Part shown: positions 48,398 through 57,771 of the stretch, piece by piece
Layout: each line of letters opens with the position of its first letter
Position numbering within the stretch: position 1 is the stretch's first letter
From: Haloarcula rubripromontorii
GTDB lineage: Archaea; Halobacteriota; Halobacteria; Halobacteriales; Haloarculaceae
Direction of reading: 5' to 3'
DNA: 64,000 nt
Assembly: GCF_001280425.1 (NCBI RefSeq)
Contig: NZ_LIUF01000001.1
Coordinates: forward strand, 352,945 to 416,944
Made by a program: the position numbers and the translations under genes
Notes under the pieces: model-generated
Database searches by the model: none
The model's input: the letters and a program-made list of their open reading frames with translations, nothing else
Told to the model about the DNA's origin: nothing

Positions 48398-50203
48398 ATG
48401 TCTGACACGGACCCCACCACAGCCACCGACGACACCCTGCGGACGCCCATCGTCGCCGTTCTGGGCCACGTCGACCACGGGAAGACGAGCCTGCTCGACA
48501 AGATCCGCGGTTCGGCCGTCACCGCCGGCGAATCGGGCGCGATCACACAGCACATCGGCGCAACAGCCGTCCCGCTGGACGTGATTTCCGAGATCGCCGG
48601 TGATCTGGTCGACCCGACGGACTTCGACCTGCCCGGCCTGCTGTTCATCGACACGCCAGGCCACCACTCCTTCTCGACGCTTCGCTCCCGTGGTGGCGCA
48701 CTCGCCGATATCGCCATCCTGGTCGTCGACGTCAACGACGGCTTCCAGCCCCAGACGCTGGAGGCCATCGACATCCTCAAGCGAACCCAGACGCCGTTCA
48801 TTGTCGCCGCGAACAAGATTGACACCGTCCCCGGCTGGAACCCCAACGAGGGCCAACCGGTCCAGCAGACGATGGACGCCCAGTCCGACCGCGTCCAGTC
48901 AGACCTGAACGAGAAACTGTACGAGATTATCGGCGAACTCTCGGACAACGGCTTCTCCGCAGATATGTACTGGCGGGTCCAGAACTTCCAGGCCAACATC
49001 GGCGTCGTGCCGGTGTCGGCTGAAACCAGTGAGGGCATCCCCGACCTGCTGACGGTGATGATGGGGCTGTCCCAGCGGTACATGAAAGAAGAGATGGAGA
49101 TCGACACCACCGGCCCCGGTGTCGGGACCGTCCTCGAAGTGAAAGACACCCAGGGATTTGGAACGACGCTCGACGCCATCATCTACGACGGGACCATCCG
49201 CAACGACGACACCATCGTCGTCGGCGGACTCCAGGGACCAATTGTCACTGATGTGCGCGCCCTGCTCCGTCCGCGCCCGCTCGAAGAGATTCGGACCGAA
49301 CAGGAGTTCGAACAGGTCGAGCAGGTCGCGGCCGCCGACGGTGTCAAGATCGCCGCGCCGGACCTCGACGACGCGATGGCCGGCGCGCCGATCCGCGTCA
49401 TCCGCGACCGCGACCGCAGCGAGGTCATCGCCGAGGTGGAGCAAGAACTCGCCGAGATCGAGGTCACGACACAGGAAGAAGGGGTCGTCATCAAGGCCGA
49501 CACGCTCGGCTCGCTGGAAGCCCTCTCCAGCACGCTCGAAGAGGAGGAGATTCCGGTCATGCGCGCCGAGGTCGGCGCAGTGGCACCACGAGACGTGCGG
49601 GTCGCCGAGACAGCCGGCGAACCGACGAACCAGGCGATTCTGGCGTTCAGCGTCGAGGTGCTCGACGATGCCCGGGACCTCGCCGAGCAGGAGGACGTGG
49701 AACTGTTCGAAGACGACGTCATCTACCAGCTCGTCGAGTCCTACGACGACCACGTCACCGCCATCGAGGAGGCCCAGCAAGAGCAGATTCTGGAGAACAT
49801 CACTCGTCCCGCGAAGTTCCGGATTCTGCAAGACCACACCTTCCGCCAGTCCGACCCCGCTGTCGTCGGCGTCGAAATCCTCTCCGGTGAACTCCGGCGG
49901 AATGTCAACGTCGTCAGATGGGACAACGGCGAGGCAAACCGCGTCGGGACCCTCAAGACGATTCAGGACGAGGGCGAAGATGTCGATTCGGCCCGCGCCG
50001 GCGAGCGCATGGCCGTCTCGATTCAGGGGCCGACCGTCGGCCGCCAGATAGAGGAAGGCGACGACCTCTGGGTCGAAATCCCCGAAAAGCACGCGAAGAT
50101 TCTCGAACAGGAACTCAAGGAGGATATCTCCGTCGACGAACGCGAGGCGCTGTCGATGTATCTGGAGAAACACCGGAACCGCGACCCCTTCTGGGGGAAG
50201 TAA
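48398..50203 (+). CDS. infB: Translation initiation factor aIF5B (IF-2)
   Basis: 601 residues, the archaeal length. The G domain starts VAVLGHVDHGKTSLLDKI, with DTPGHHSF and NKID; domains II-IV follow, including FRQSDPAVVGVEI. It helps join ribosomal subunits with initiator tRNA using GTP. A short spacer separates it from halocyanin. Confidence 0.96.
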   Translation: MSDTDPTTATDDTLRTPIVAVLGHVDHGKTSLLDKIRGSAVTAGESGAITQHIGATAVPLDVISEIAGDLVDPTDFDLPGLLFIDTPGHHSFSTLRSRGGALADIAILVVDVNDGFQPQTLEAIDILKRTQTPFIVAANKIDTVPGWNPNEGQPVQQTMDAQSDRVQSDLNEKLYEIIGELSDNGFSADMYWRVQNFQANIGVVPVSAETSEGIPDLLTVMMGLSQRYMKEEMEIDTTGPGVGTVLEVKDTQGFGTTLDAIIYDGTIRNDDTIVVGGLQGPIVTDVRALLRPRPLEEIRTEQEFEQVEQVAAADGVKIAAPDLDDAMAGAPIRVIRDRDRSEVIAEVEQELAEIEVTTQEEGVVIKADTLGSLEALSSTLEEEEIPVMRAEVGAVAPRDVRVAETAGEPTNQAILAFSVEVLDDARDLAEQEDVELFEDDVIYQLVESYDDHVTAIEEAQQEQILENITRPAKFRILQDHTFRQSDPAVVGVEILSGELRRNVNVVRWDNGEANRVGTLKTIQDEGEDVDSARAGERMAVSIQGPTVGRQIEEGDDLWVEIPEKHAKILEQELKEDISVDEREALSMYLEKHRNRDPFWGK

Positions 50204-50233
50204 GCGGTACTCAGTGCGCCGTTTGCGCGAGTA

Positions 50234-50245
50234 ATAATATTTAAT
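50234..50245 (+). promoter_or_regulatory. AT-rich promoter element before the 64-residue gene
   Basis: TAATATTTAATT about 30-40 bases before ATG 50274, in an otherwise GC-rich region. Confidence 0.5.
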
Positions 50246-50273
50246 TAGGGGGAGTGTCTCTGTACAGACACGA

Positions 50274-50468
50274 ATGCCTGGGTCCCCGTCGATGCCCGAC
50301 CTCGTGCTTGCCAGCATCGCCCTCTCGATGCTGCTGGCGTCGCTCGGCGCAGTCGTCACCTCGATCAGCTTCGTGACTGCGCTGAGTGCCGGCAGTCTCC
50401 CGGCGACCGGCTCCATCGGCTATGCGCTTTTTTATAATCCACCAGTCGCCAGCGGCGGTCGCGCCTGA
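50274..50468 (+). CDS. Small hydrophobic membrane protein
   Basis: 64 residues (58 from the internal ATG at 50292). Two hydrophobic segments: LVLASIALSMLLASLGAVV, and a second around SFVTALSAGSLPATG. The strong AT-rich promoter favours it being expressed. Unknown function. Confidence 0.5.
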   Translation: MPGSPSMPDLVLASIALSMLLASLGAVVTSISFVTALSAGSLPATGSIGYALFYNPPVASGGRA

Positions 50469-50520
50469 TATCGGCGACGACATGTCACCGTGACCGTGCT
50501 GCAGAAAACTGAGAGCGGCG

Positions 50521-50874
50521 CTACTGTGCTGTCGGCGACGTGTCGTCGCCCATCACTTGCTTGACCTGCAGTGCGGCGGAGGCGGCGATGCCCTGGGCGA
50601 GGTCGTCGCGCTCGGCGTCGGAGATGCTCGCGCTTTCCGGGTCCTCGGGCGTGTAGTCGGCGCTGACGACCGACCCGACCGGGGGCTGGACCGCGATTGT
50701 GGCCCGCGGGCCCGTCGTGCTGTTGCTGATTTCGGAGCCGACGACGAACTCACCGGGCAGGAGTTCGCGGGTCCGGGCGGCGACACTCGAGAGGTCCCGA
50801 CGGAGTTCCTCGCGCTGTTCCGCCGTCAGCGTTACTTCTTCCGGTTCCCCACCAAACGACGTATTGCCGTACAT
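50521..50874 (-). CDS. DUF5811-like haloarchaeal protein
   Basis: 117 residues. LTAEQREELRRDLSSVAARTR, LLPGEFVVGSEI and ATIAVQPPVGSVVSADYTP fit, from memory, the haloarchaeal DUF5811 family. Mixed helix/strand, cytosolic, function unknown. It shares direction with the arginine decarboxylase gene 84 bases upstream of it. Confidence 0.7.
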   Translation of the reverse strand: MYGNTSFGGEPEEVTLTAEQREELRRDLSSVAARTRELLPGEFVVGSEISNSTTGPRATIAVQPPVGSVVSADYTPEDPESASISDAERDDLAQGIAASAALQVKQVMGDDTSPTAQ

Positions 50875-50957
50875 GAACGTTCTCTGTCTCTATGCGGGGG
50901 AAGACTAAAAACCCAGGGTCCAGCACAGGTCTGGCCGGCACCGTCGGAACACGCGGC

Positions 50958-51428
50958 TCACATCACCGGGTGGCTCTCGCCGTAGGTGGCGAGCACGACG
51001 GCACTGGCGTATTCGGCGTCGTCGGACGCCGACTCGACGTAGACGTTCTCCTCGACGAACTCCCAGTCACGGAGGTCCCGGCCGGCGGCTAACCCCTCGC
51101 GGATTTCCGTCCGGACCGCGTCCTCGCTGGTGCCGTCGACCTCGTAGAAGATGCCCGGGCCGTCCTCGCTCCGGGCCCAGCCGATGCCCGCCGCACCGCG
51201 TTCACCCGGTGCGACGGTCGCCGAAGACTGGACGACCTCCAGCGCCTCGCCGGGCGGTCCCAGATCCGGTGCTGACCCAGTCACCTCGATAGTCGGCTCT
51301 GCAGGGATGACAGAGGACAGCGAGATGAGGTTGTAGTTGTGGACGCCCGCCTCGGCGAGTGCTGCGTCGTACGCGGCCAGCGCGGTCGGGCCGGTCGCAG
51401 TCCCCCACACGACCCGAATGGTACTCAT
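50958..51428 (-). CDS. pdaD: Pyruvoyl-dependent arginine decarboxylase
   Basis: 156 residues. The self-cleavage site is in NLISLSSVIP: cutting between the two Ser makes the pyruvoyl group on the alpha chain. AAGIGWARSEDGPGIFYEVD carries the conserved Glu region. It turns arginine to agmatine, which archaea need for the agmatidine of tRNA-Ile2 and for polyamines. The length matches the proenzyme. Confidence 0.93.
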   Translation of the reverse strand: MSTIRVVWGTATGPTALAAYDAALAEAGVHNYNLISLSSVIPAEPTIEVTGSAPDLGPPGEALEVVQSSATVAPGERGAAGIGWARSEDGPGIFYEVDGTSEDAVRTEIREGLAAGRDLRDWEFVEENVYVESASDDAEYASAVVLATYGESHPVM

Positions 51429-51470
51429 AGGCGACAGTCGACGGTCCGCGGGGTAAGGGGTTTCGCTTCG

Positions 51471-52685
51471 CTACGCCGGGACGAGTCTGTAGCACATCCC
51501 CGGGCGGTCCGGGTCGCCCTCGACGGCACGCTCCGCGTAGTAGATGCCATCAGCGGTCACCAGCGGCGCACTCGTCACGTGCCCGCGGCTCTCGACGGCC
51601 CAGGACACCGTCCCCGAGTCCCTGTCTAGCGCGTACAGTCGCCCGTCGTAGGACCCGACGAGGACGTGCTCGCGGGTGGCGACGGTGCTCCCGATAATCC
51701 ACCCGCCGGTGTCGTACCGCCACTGCTCCGCGCCGCTGTCGAGGTCGATTGCGTACACCCGGTCGTCGTGGCTGCCGACGTAGACGGTGCCGTCGTGGAC
51801 TGCCGGCGCGCACATCACGTCGGCGTCGGCCTCGAAGGTCCACAGTTCCGAGCCGTCGGTCACATCGACGGCGGTAACGGTCGCTGCCCACGACGGGACG
51901 ATAGCGGTCCCGTCAGCGACGGCGACAGGGGCTTTGACATCGCCGCCAGTGTCGTACCGCCAGACCCGTTCGAGGGCTGGAAACGACCACGCGTAGCAGT
52001 AGCCGTCGTTGGAGCCAAACAGCAAGCGACCGTGTTCGCGGTCCAGCGCCACCGTCGAGTGTGGGTGGTCGGTCGGCCGACTGTCGCGCCACTGCACGTC
52101 CCCGGTCGCGGCGTTGACGGCGACGACGCTCCCGCTCGGTGCGGCGTGTTCGACAGCGACGTACAGCGACCCGTTGTAGTATGTCGGACTCGCGCCGATA
52201 GCATCACCCAGCTCCGTCCGCCAGCGCCGCCGTCCGGTTTCGAGGTCCAGCGCCGACAGCGCGCCGTCGTAGGCGCCAATGTAGACGGTGTCGTTGGCGA
52301 TGGCCGGCGTGCCGTGGCTTCCACGCGTTGCCTGCGTGACCGTCGTCGCCCACTGGACCCCGCCGTCCGGTGCGATGGCCCGCACGCGGCCGGTGTCATC
52401 GGCCAGAATCAGGTCACCAGTCGGAGCCAGCGCGGGGCTGCCTTTCGCGGCGGTGTGGTCCCCGCGGTTGGTCGGCAACTCCCAGGCCCGCTCGACGGCA
52501 CCGGGGACTGAAATGTCCTGATACCCCTGGTTCAGGGGCCCCTGCCGGAACTGCGCAGCAGCGTGTTCGTCAAGCGCCGTCGATGCGAGCGGATTGAACT
52601 GTGACTGGCACCCCGCAATCGACCCGGCCGTCGTCGCCGCGAGCGTCCCCAGAAACGCCCGCCGCGTCCGTGCGCGCTCTGTCAC
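51471..52685 (-). CDS. PQQ-type beta-propeller lipoprotein
   Basis: 404 residues. Tat/lipobox N-terminus (TRRAFLGTLAATTAGSIAGC). The rest is seven or eight blades with the repeating pattern VYxGxxDGxLYALD and W (VYIGAYDGALSALDLETG; VYVGSHDDRVYAIDLDSG; VLVGSYDGRLYALDRDSG), the PQQ-like or BamB-like propeller. It lacks clear PQQ-ligand residues, so it is probably a scaffold or binding protein on the outer face. Confidence 0.88.
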   Translation of the reverse strand: MTERARTRRAFLGTLAATTAGSIAGCQSQFNPLASTALDEHAAAQFRQGPLNQGYQDISVPGAVERAWELPTNRGDHTAAKGSPALAPTGDLILADDTGRVRAIAPDGGVQWATTVTQATRGSHGTPAIANDTVYIGAYDGALSALDLETGRRRWRTELGDAIGASPTYYNGSLYVAVEHAAPSGSVVAVNAATGDVQWRDSRPTDHPHSTVALDREHGRLLFGSNDGYCYAWSFPALERVWRYDTGGDVKAPVAVADGTAIVPSWAATVTAVDVTDGSELWTFEADADVMCAPAVHDGTVYVGSHDDRVYAIDLDSGAEQWRYDTGGWIIGSTVATREHVLVGSYDGRLYALDRDSGTVSWAVESRGHVTSAPLVTADGIYYAERAVEGDPDRPGMCYRLVPA

Positions 52686-53036
52686 GGACGCCGATACCGG
52701 GCGGGGTGGCTTAAATCGGGCGGGCCGCGAGGAGGCCCGGCCGTCGTCGACGAACCGGGGGACGGGAAGCCGACCCGACCTGGTTCCGGCGGCTGCACGT
52801 TTCGGTGAACGAATCGCTCAAAACATGCGCGTATTCAGATTCGTGAGTGAAATCAATCATACAGAACAGTCTGTAAAAATATATAAATATACCTATACTA
52901 AAGAATTTACTCTCTGAAACTCTTTCTCAGATACTCAAAAGCTATTTTATAGGCTTATTTTACTAATTACGAGTTTTCTTTTCATATTTGTTTACCCCCA
53001 TGATTTATAATCTATGGCTGTTACGTGAGCGATTGC
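52686..53036. other. AT-rich promoter region of the sugar ABC operon
   Basis: 351 bases. The part at 52820-53010 is strikingly AT-rich (runs such as AAAAATATATAAATATACC and TTTTATAGGC) beside GC-rich flanks. No gene fits. It holds several TATA-like elements and is likely the control region of the transporter operon, which begins at 53037. Confidence 0.65.
53004..53011 (+). promoter_or_regulatory. TATA box of the ABC operon
   Basis: TTTATAAT, 26-33 bases before ATG 53037; it supports that start over the GTG at 53025. Confidence 0.65.
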
Positions 53037-54362
53037 ATGCAGAAGAATTCAAAACGCACTCGTCGAACGTTCATCAAAAGCGCCGGCGTCATCGGGACAG
53101 CGGCACTCGCCGGCTGCAGTGGCGGCTCCGATTCGAGCACGGAGGACGGCTCCGGCGGCGAAAGTTCGGACGGGGCCACGACCGGCACCGGCTCGGAGAC
53201 GATGGCGGACGAAATCGTGTTCTACAACGCCGGGTCGCTGGAGTTCGACCCCGGAACGGAAGCCAACATCGAGCGGTTCGAGGAGGAGACCGGCATCTCC
53301 GTGGAGGTCAACGAGGTCCCCTGGAGCAACCTCAAGACCAGCCTGACGACCATCTGGCGGAATCAGGACAGCACTGTCGACGCGTTCAACGGACCGACCT
53401 GGTGGCTGGCGGACTTCGTCAGCTCCGACTGGCTCGAACCGCTCGGCCTCGGCAGCGACCACATGGGGAAGTTCCCCAGTTCGCTGACCGACCTCGTCCA
53501 GTTCGACGGCCAGACCTACATGGCCCCCGAGTTCGGGAAGTGGGGCAGCTACCTCTACGACCAGCAGTACCTGAACGAGCAGGGCTTCGACGCGCCGCCG
53601 GACACCTGGGACGAGGTGCTGAGCCAGGGCGAGCAGCTCTCACAGGGCGATAAGTCCGGGTTCGCGTTCACGTGGTCCGGCAAGTCCGTGTTCAGTTTCA
53701 AGCAGTTCCTTTACCAGGCCGGCGGCCAGCTGTTCAACGACAGCTACGAACCCGTGTTCGTCGAGGAGGGGACCGAAGTGCTGGAGTTCTTCAACGGGCT
53801 CCGCGAGCGTGGCATCATCCCGGACGGGATGTCCAGCCTCGGCGAGGGCGGCATCGGCGACAACTTCATCGCCGGCCAGTACGCGACCGTCGAGTCCTGG
53901 ACACCGCTCGGGTCACGCGCCATCGACGAGTGGGAAGAGGGTCGCATCGGCAGCGCCAAGCCGCCGAAAGGGCCGGAGAGCCGCGCGACCTTCCAGGACA
54001 CGAACGGTATCAGCGTCTCGGCGTTCTCCGAACGGAAGGACGCGGCCAAGGAGTTCGCCCGGTTCATGACGACCCGCGCGTCCTCCAAGAACAACATGCT
54101 CGTCGAGGGGAACCCGGCCGTCGTCCCGGAAGTGTACGAGGACGACGAGGTGCAAAGCGAGTACCCGTCCTGGCTGCTCGAGGACATGCGGTTCAACCTC
54201 GAAAACGCACAGAGCGAGACCTACATGGCACAGCCGCAGGTCGACGACTACCTGAACGAACAGCTCACGCCGGCGCTGCTCGGGAACAAGGACCCCGAGG
54301 CGGCACTCAACGACGCCTACAGCAACATCGAGCGCCTCTACCAGGACATCGGCCTGCTCTGA
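53037..54362 (+). CDS. ABC transporter sugar-binding lipoprotein
   Basis: 441 residues. Tat signal RRTFIKSAGVIGTAALAGC with a lipobox, then an Asp/Ser/Glu linker. The body is a family-1 extracellular solute-binding protein (EIVFYNAGSLEFDPGTEANI, LAGGxLF-like FLYQAGGQLFNDSY, and GEGGIGDNFIAGQYA). It binds a carbohydrate outside the membrane for the permeases downstream. Ligand unknown; Glu/Asp/Trp-rich pockets suggest a glucose- or maltose-type sugar. Confidence 0.93.
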   Translation: MQKNSKRTRRTFIKSAGVIGTAALAGCSGGSDSSTEDGSGGESSDGATTGTGSETMADEIVFYNAGSLEFDPGTEANIERFEEETGISVEVNEVPWSNLKTSLTTIWRNQDSTVDAFNGPTWWLADFVSSDWLEPLGLGSDHMGKFPSSLTDLVQFDGQTYMAPEFGKWGSYLYDQQYLNEQGFDAPPDTWDEVLSQGEQLSQGDKSGFAFTWSGKSVFSFKQFLYQAGGQLFNDSYEPVFVEEGTEVLEFFNGLRERGIIPDGMSSLGEGGIGDNFIAGQYATVESWTPLGSRAIDEWEEGRIGSAKPPKGPESRATFQDTNGISVSAFSERKDAAKEFARFMTTRASSKNNMLVEGNPAVVPEVYEDDEVQSEYPSWLLEDMRFNLENAQSETYMAQPQVDDYLNEQLTPALLGNKDPEAALNDAYSNIERLYQDIGLL

Positions 54363-54390
54363 ACGGCGCGGTCCAGGATTTATATACAAT

Positions 54391-55329
54391 ATGTCAATCG
54401 AAAAGAGCCCGTTGCGTCGCAAACTCGACAAACTGTTCGTCCCGCTGACCGTCGGGCCGACACTGCTGTGGATCGCCGCGATAATCGTCTATCCGACAGC
54501 GAAGTTGCTCTTCAGTAGCTTCCAGTTCCGGAACCCGGTGACAAACGAGATGGAGTTCGTCGGCCTGCGGAACTTCCGGCGGCTGATTTTCGCGCGCGAG
54601 GGGGGCCAGGCCGCCCTCGGCGTGTTCAACCCCAGTTTCGTCTCGATTACGACGAACACGGCCATCTACGTCGGTTTCAGCGTCTCCATCTCGTTCCTGC
54701 TGGGGCTGGGCATCGCGCTGTTGCTCGACAAGGACCTGAAAGGCCGGGGCTGGTTCCGAACGGCGGTCATCGTCCCGTGGATTCTCCCGTACGTGATGAG
54801 CGGGCTGATGTGGCGCTGGATGTTCCAGTCCGACTTCGGCGCGATAAACGGGGCGCTCCAGCGACTCGGTATCATCTCCGGGAACATCCCGTTTCTCTCC
54901 GACGGCGCGCTCGCCATGGTGGCGCTCATCATCGCCGACGTCTGGGTGTTTACCCCCTTCATCATCATCATCCTGCTCGCGGGCCTGCAGAACGTCCCCG
55001 AGCAACTGTACGACGCCGCCGAGGTCGACGGTGCGAGCCGCTGGTCGCGGTTCTGGAACGTCACGTACCCGTTCCTGAAACCGTCGATACTGGTGGCGCT
55101 GACCATCCGCATCATCTTCGACATCCGGGCACTGGACCTGGTCTGGGTGATGACCCAGGGCGGCCCCGGGAAGTCGACTGAAGTGTGGGCCTCCTGGCTG
55201 TACCGGACCGCACAGGTGTTCAACGAACCCGGGTCCGGTGCCGCACTCGGAGTCGTCCTGCTGGCCGTGACCTTCGCCATCGTGGCCAGTCTGTACAAGA
55301 TATTCGGCGAGTCACCCTACCAAGCATGA
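54391..55329 (+). CDS. ABC sugar permease (MalF/UgpA type)
   Basis: 312 residues, six membrane helices. The EAA loop that contacts the ATPase is EQLYDAAEVDGASRWSRFW, with the conserved Gly. It forms the channel with the next gene and starts 28 bases after the binding protein; its last 4 bases overlap the next start. Confidence 0.93.
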   Translation: MSIEKSPLRRKLDKLFVPLTVGPTLLWIAAIIVYPTAKLLFSSFQFRNPVTNEMEFVGLRNFRRLIFAREGGQAALGVFNPSFVSITTNTAIYVGFSVSISFLLGLGIALLLDKDLKGRGWFRTAVIVPWILPYVMSGLMWRWMFQSDFGAINGALQRLGIISGNIPFLSDGALAMVALIIADVWVFTPFIIIILLAGLQNVPEQLYDAAEVDGASRWSRFWNVTYPFLKPSILVALTIRIIFDIRALDLVWVMTQGGPGKSTEVWASWLYRTAQVFNEPGSGAALGVVLLAVTFAIVASLYKIFGESPYQA

Positions 55330-56246
55330 GTACGAAGAAATCACCGCTCAACCGACTGCGCCGGTCGCTGGGACTGGAGACACAGAACGAGTGGCCGTCC
55401 GTCGCCCGAGAGCGACTGCTGGCCTACGGACTGCTTGCCGTGTACGTCCTGGTCATCTGGTTCCCGATTTACTACATCTTCATCACGAGCCTCAAGCCGT
55501 CGAGCGAGGTGCTCTCGCTTCCGATTACGTTCCTCCCGCAGGACCCGACGGCACAGAACTACGTGGACATCTTCACGAACCGACCGTTCGACAACTACAC
55601 GATAAACAGCATGATCGTCGCGACGACGACGACGCTCATCTGTATCACCCTGGGGACAGTCACCGGGTACAGCTTCTCCCGTTTCGACTTCATGGGGAAC
55701 AAGTCGCTGCTGTTGTCGATTGTCGGCGCGCGGATGATTCCCCCCATCGCGCTCATCGTCCCGTTCTTCCAGATAATGTCGAACCCGCCGCTCGTCGGTG
55801 GGTTCACCGGAAGTCTGTACGACACGCGGCTGGCGCTCATCCTCACGTACACGTTCTTCAACCTCCCGTTTGCCGTCTGGATAATGAAAAACTACTTCGA
55901 CGGCATCCCGGAATCGCTGGACGAACAGGCTCGCATCGACGGCTGTTCCCGCTGGGAGGCGTTCGTCAAGATTATTCTGCCGATGGCGAAGCCGGGCATC
56001 GCGGCCACCGCCATCCTCGCCTTTATTTTCTCGTGGAACGAGTTCGTCTTCGCGCTCGTTCTCACGTCCTCGGAGCAGGCCCAGACGCTACCGATAGCCG
56101 TCTCGCTGTTCGTGGCTGACGACTTCGTCGACTGGGCACACCTCGCAGCCGGCGGGATGATCGCCGCGTTACCCGGCATCCTGTTTGGCCTGTTCTTCCA
56201 GCAGTACATCGTGAGCGGACTCACACAAGGAGCAGTCAAGGAGTAA
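55326..56246 (+). CDS. ABC sugar permease (MalG/UgpE type)
   Basis: 306 residues, six membrane helices. EAA loop: PESLDEQARIDGCSRWEAFV. A basic N-terminus (KKSPLNRLRRSLGLE) mirrors the preceding permease. ATG 55326 overlaps the preceding stop in ATGA. It pairs with the MalF-like subunit. Confidence 0.93.
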   Translation: MSTKKSPLNRLRRSLGLETQNEWPSVARERLLAYGLLAVYVLVIWFPIYYIFITSLKPSSEVLSLPITFLPQDPTAQNYVDIFTNRPFDNYTINSMIVATTTTLICITLGTVTGYSFSRFDFMGNKSLLLSIVGARMIPPIALIVPFFQIMSNPPLVGGFTGSLYDTRLALILTYTFFNLPFAVWIMKNYFDGIPESLDEQARIDGCSRWEAFVKIILPMAKPGIAATAILAFIFSWNEFVFALVLTSSEQAQTLPIAVSLFVADDFVDWAHLAAGGMIAALPGILFGLFFQQYIVSGLTQGAVKE

Positions 56247-56252
56247 CTAACT

Positions 56253-57383
56253 ATGGCACACGTAGAACTCACCGACCTCGTAAAGCAATTCGACGACGTC
56301 ACCGCAGTCGACGGCATCTCACTCAACATCCCCGACGAGAGCTTCACCGTCCTCGTCGGCCCGTCCGGATGTGGCAAGACCACGACCCTGCGTCTCATCG
56401 CGGGGCTCGAACGGGCGACCGACGGTGAAATCCGCATCGGCGAGAACGTCGTCAACGACGCACGCGCATACGAGCGCGACATCGCGATGGTGTTCCAGAA
56501 CTACGCGCTGTACCCGCACAAGACGGTGCGGGACAACATGCGGTTCGGGCTGGAACAACACGACACGGCCGAGGACATCATCACCGAGCGGGTCCAGGAA
56601 ACCGCGGAACTGCTACAGATAGAGGAGCTCCTGGACCGGCGACCGTCAGAACTGTCCGGCGGCCAGCAACAGCGGGTGGCGCTGGGCCGGGCTATCGTCC
56701 GCGACCCGGCGGTGTTCCTGATGGACGAGCCGCTGTCGAACCTAGACGCGAAGCTCCGGGTCCAGATGCGCGCCGAACTGAACAAACTGCACGAGGAGCT
56801 GTCGACGACGACCGTCTACGTCACCCACGACCAGGTCGAGGCGATGACGCTGGCCGACCAGATAGCGGTCATGGACAACGGGCAGATACAGCAGGTCGGG
56901 GAACCGACCCATGTGTACTCGAACCCGCGGAACATGTTCGTCGCCGGCTTCCTCGGCTCGCCGAGCATGAACTTCCTCGAAGGGACTCTCGAAGAGTCCA
57001 GCGCCGGCAAGTTCGAACTGGACCTCGGCGGCGCGACGCACAACGTCCCCGACGAGTTCACCGACGCGCTCGAACCGTACCTCGGCGACCGGGTGACACT
57101 CGGCATCCGTCCGGAGAACATCGCGCTCAATCAGGACGGCGTGCCGGCGAACGTCCACCCGGCGGCGGTGGAAGTCGTCGAACCCCAGGGCGAGAAGACC
57201 GTGCTCGAACTCGAACTCGACACCGGCCAGAGTATCAAGGCCGCTGTCGACCCGGACACGACCGTCGAGATGGGCGACGCGGTGAACCTCCGGTTCGACA
57301 GGGACTCGCTCCAGTACTTCGACCCTGCCACCGGCGAATCGCTGACCTACGATTCGAAGGTCGAGCGACAGGCGACCGTCTAA
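56253..57383 (+). CDS. ABC transporter ATP-binding protein (MalK/UgpC type)
   Basis: 376 residues. Walker A GPSGCGKTTTLRL, Q-loop VFQNYALYPHKTV, signature LSGGQQQRVALGRA, Walker B VFLMDEPLSNLDAKLR, and the switch His in VTHDQVEAM. The C-terminal TOBE/regulatory domain (~240-376) has GIRPENI. It energises carbohydrate import by the two permeases before it. Confidence 0.95.
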   Translation: MAHVELTDLVKQFDDVTAVDGISLNIPDESFTVLVGPSGCGKTTTLRLIAGLERATDGEIRIGENVVNDARAYERDIAMVFQNYALYPHKTVRDNMRFGLEQHDTAEDIITERVQETAELLQIEELLDRRPSELSGGQQQRVALGRAIVRDPAVFLMDEPLSNLDAKLRVQMRAELNKLHEELSTTTVYVTHDQVEAMTLADQIAVMDNGQIQQVGEPTHVYSNPRNMFVAGFLGSPSMNFLEGTLEESSAGKFELDLGGATHNVPDEFTDALEPYLGDRVTLGIRPENIALNQDGVPANVHPAAVEVVEPQGEKTVLELELDTGQSIKAAVDPDTTVEMGDAVNLRFDRDSLQYFDPATGESLTYDSKVERQATV

Positions 57384-57385
57384 CG

Positions 57386-57556
57386 ATGGCGACGGAGATA
57401 ACCGACAGGATGACAGCCGTCGACCTGCTCGCGTTCGGGGCCGCATTCGGGCTAGCGGGTCTCGCAGCGGCCAACTACGCGAGTGGCATCTACGGCGGCG
57501 CGATAGTCAGCAGCGTTGGGACCGTCGTCGCGGCACTGTTCGGTGTCCTTAGCTGA
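57386..57556 (+). CDS. 56-residue small membrane protein
   Basis: 56 codons, starting 2 bases after the ATPase stop. MATEITDRMTAVDLLAFG, then Ala/Gly-rich helices (AAFGLAGLAAANY and IVSSVGTVVAALFGVL). It is the fifth gene of the ABC operon and ends before a strong hairpin. It could be a small accessory or regulatory subunit of the importer. Confidence 0.65.
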   Translation: MATEITDRMTAVDLLAFGAAFGLAGLAAANYASGIYGGAIVSSVGTVVAALFGVLS

Positions 57557-57650
57557 TACTGGGAGAGAGTTTTTTATGAACGTCTTCATACTAGATGATA
57601 TAACATCGAAGGTAATCGAGAACTCTCGCAGACCGCGGTATTGCGACGCC

Positions 57651-57668
57651 GGCCCCGCTCCCGGGGCC
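57651..57668 (+). terminator. Hairpin after the ABC operon
   Basis: GGCCCC-GCTCCC-GGGGCC, a perfect 6-pair stem followed by a T-rich stretch (TTCTTT); placed between the small membrane protein and the regulator gene, so a plausible terminator. Confidence 0.5.
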
Positions 57669-57771
57669 AATTCTTTCGGGGTTGATGATGACAAGAACTA
57701 ACATAGACACACGTTGTAGGCCGAACTCCTCCACAGGGTCCGGGCCCGCCGATGTAGCACTGTAACAGAAC

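Noticed and set aside
57576-57701. 41-codon frame between the ABC operon and glpR
   Set aside because: Starts right at an A/T run and crosses the terminator-like hairpin; composition unlike neighbouring proteins.
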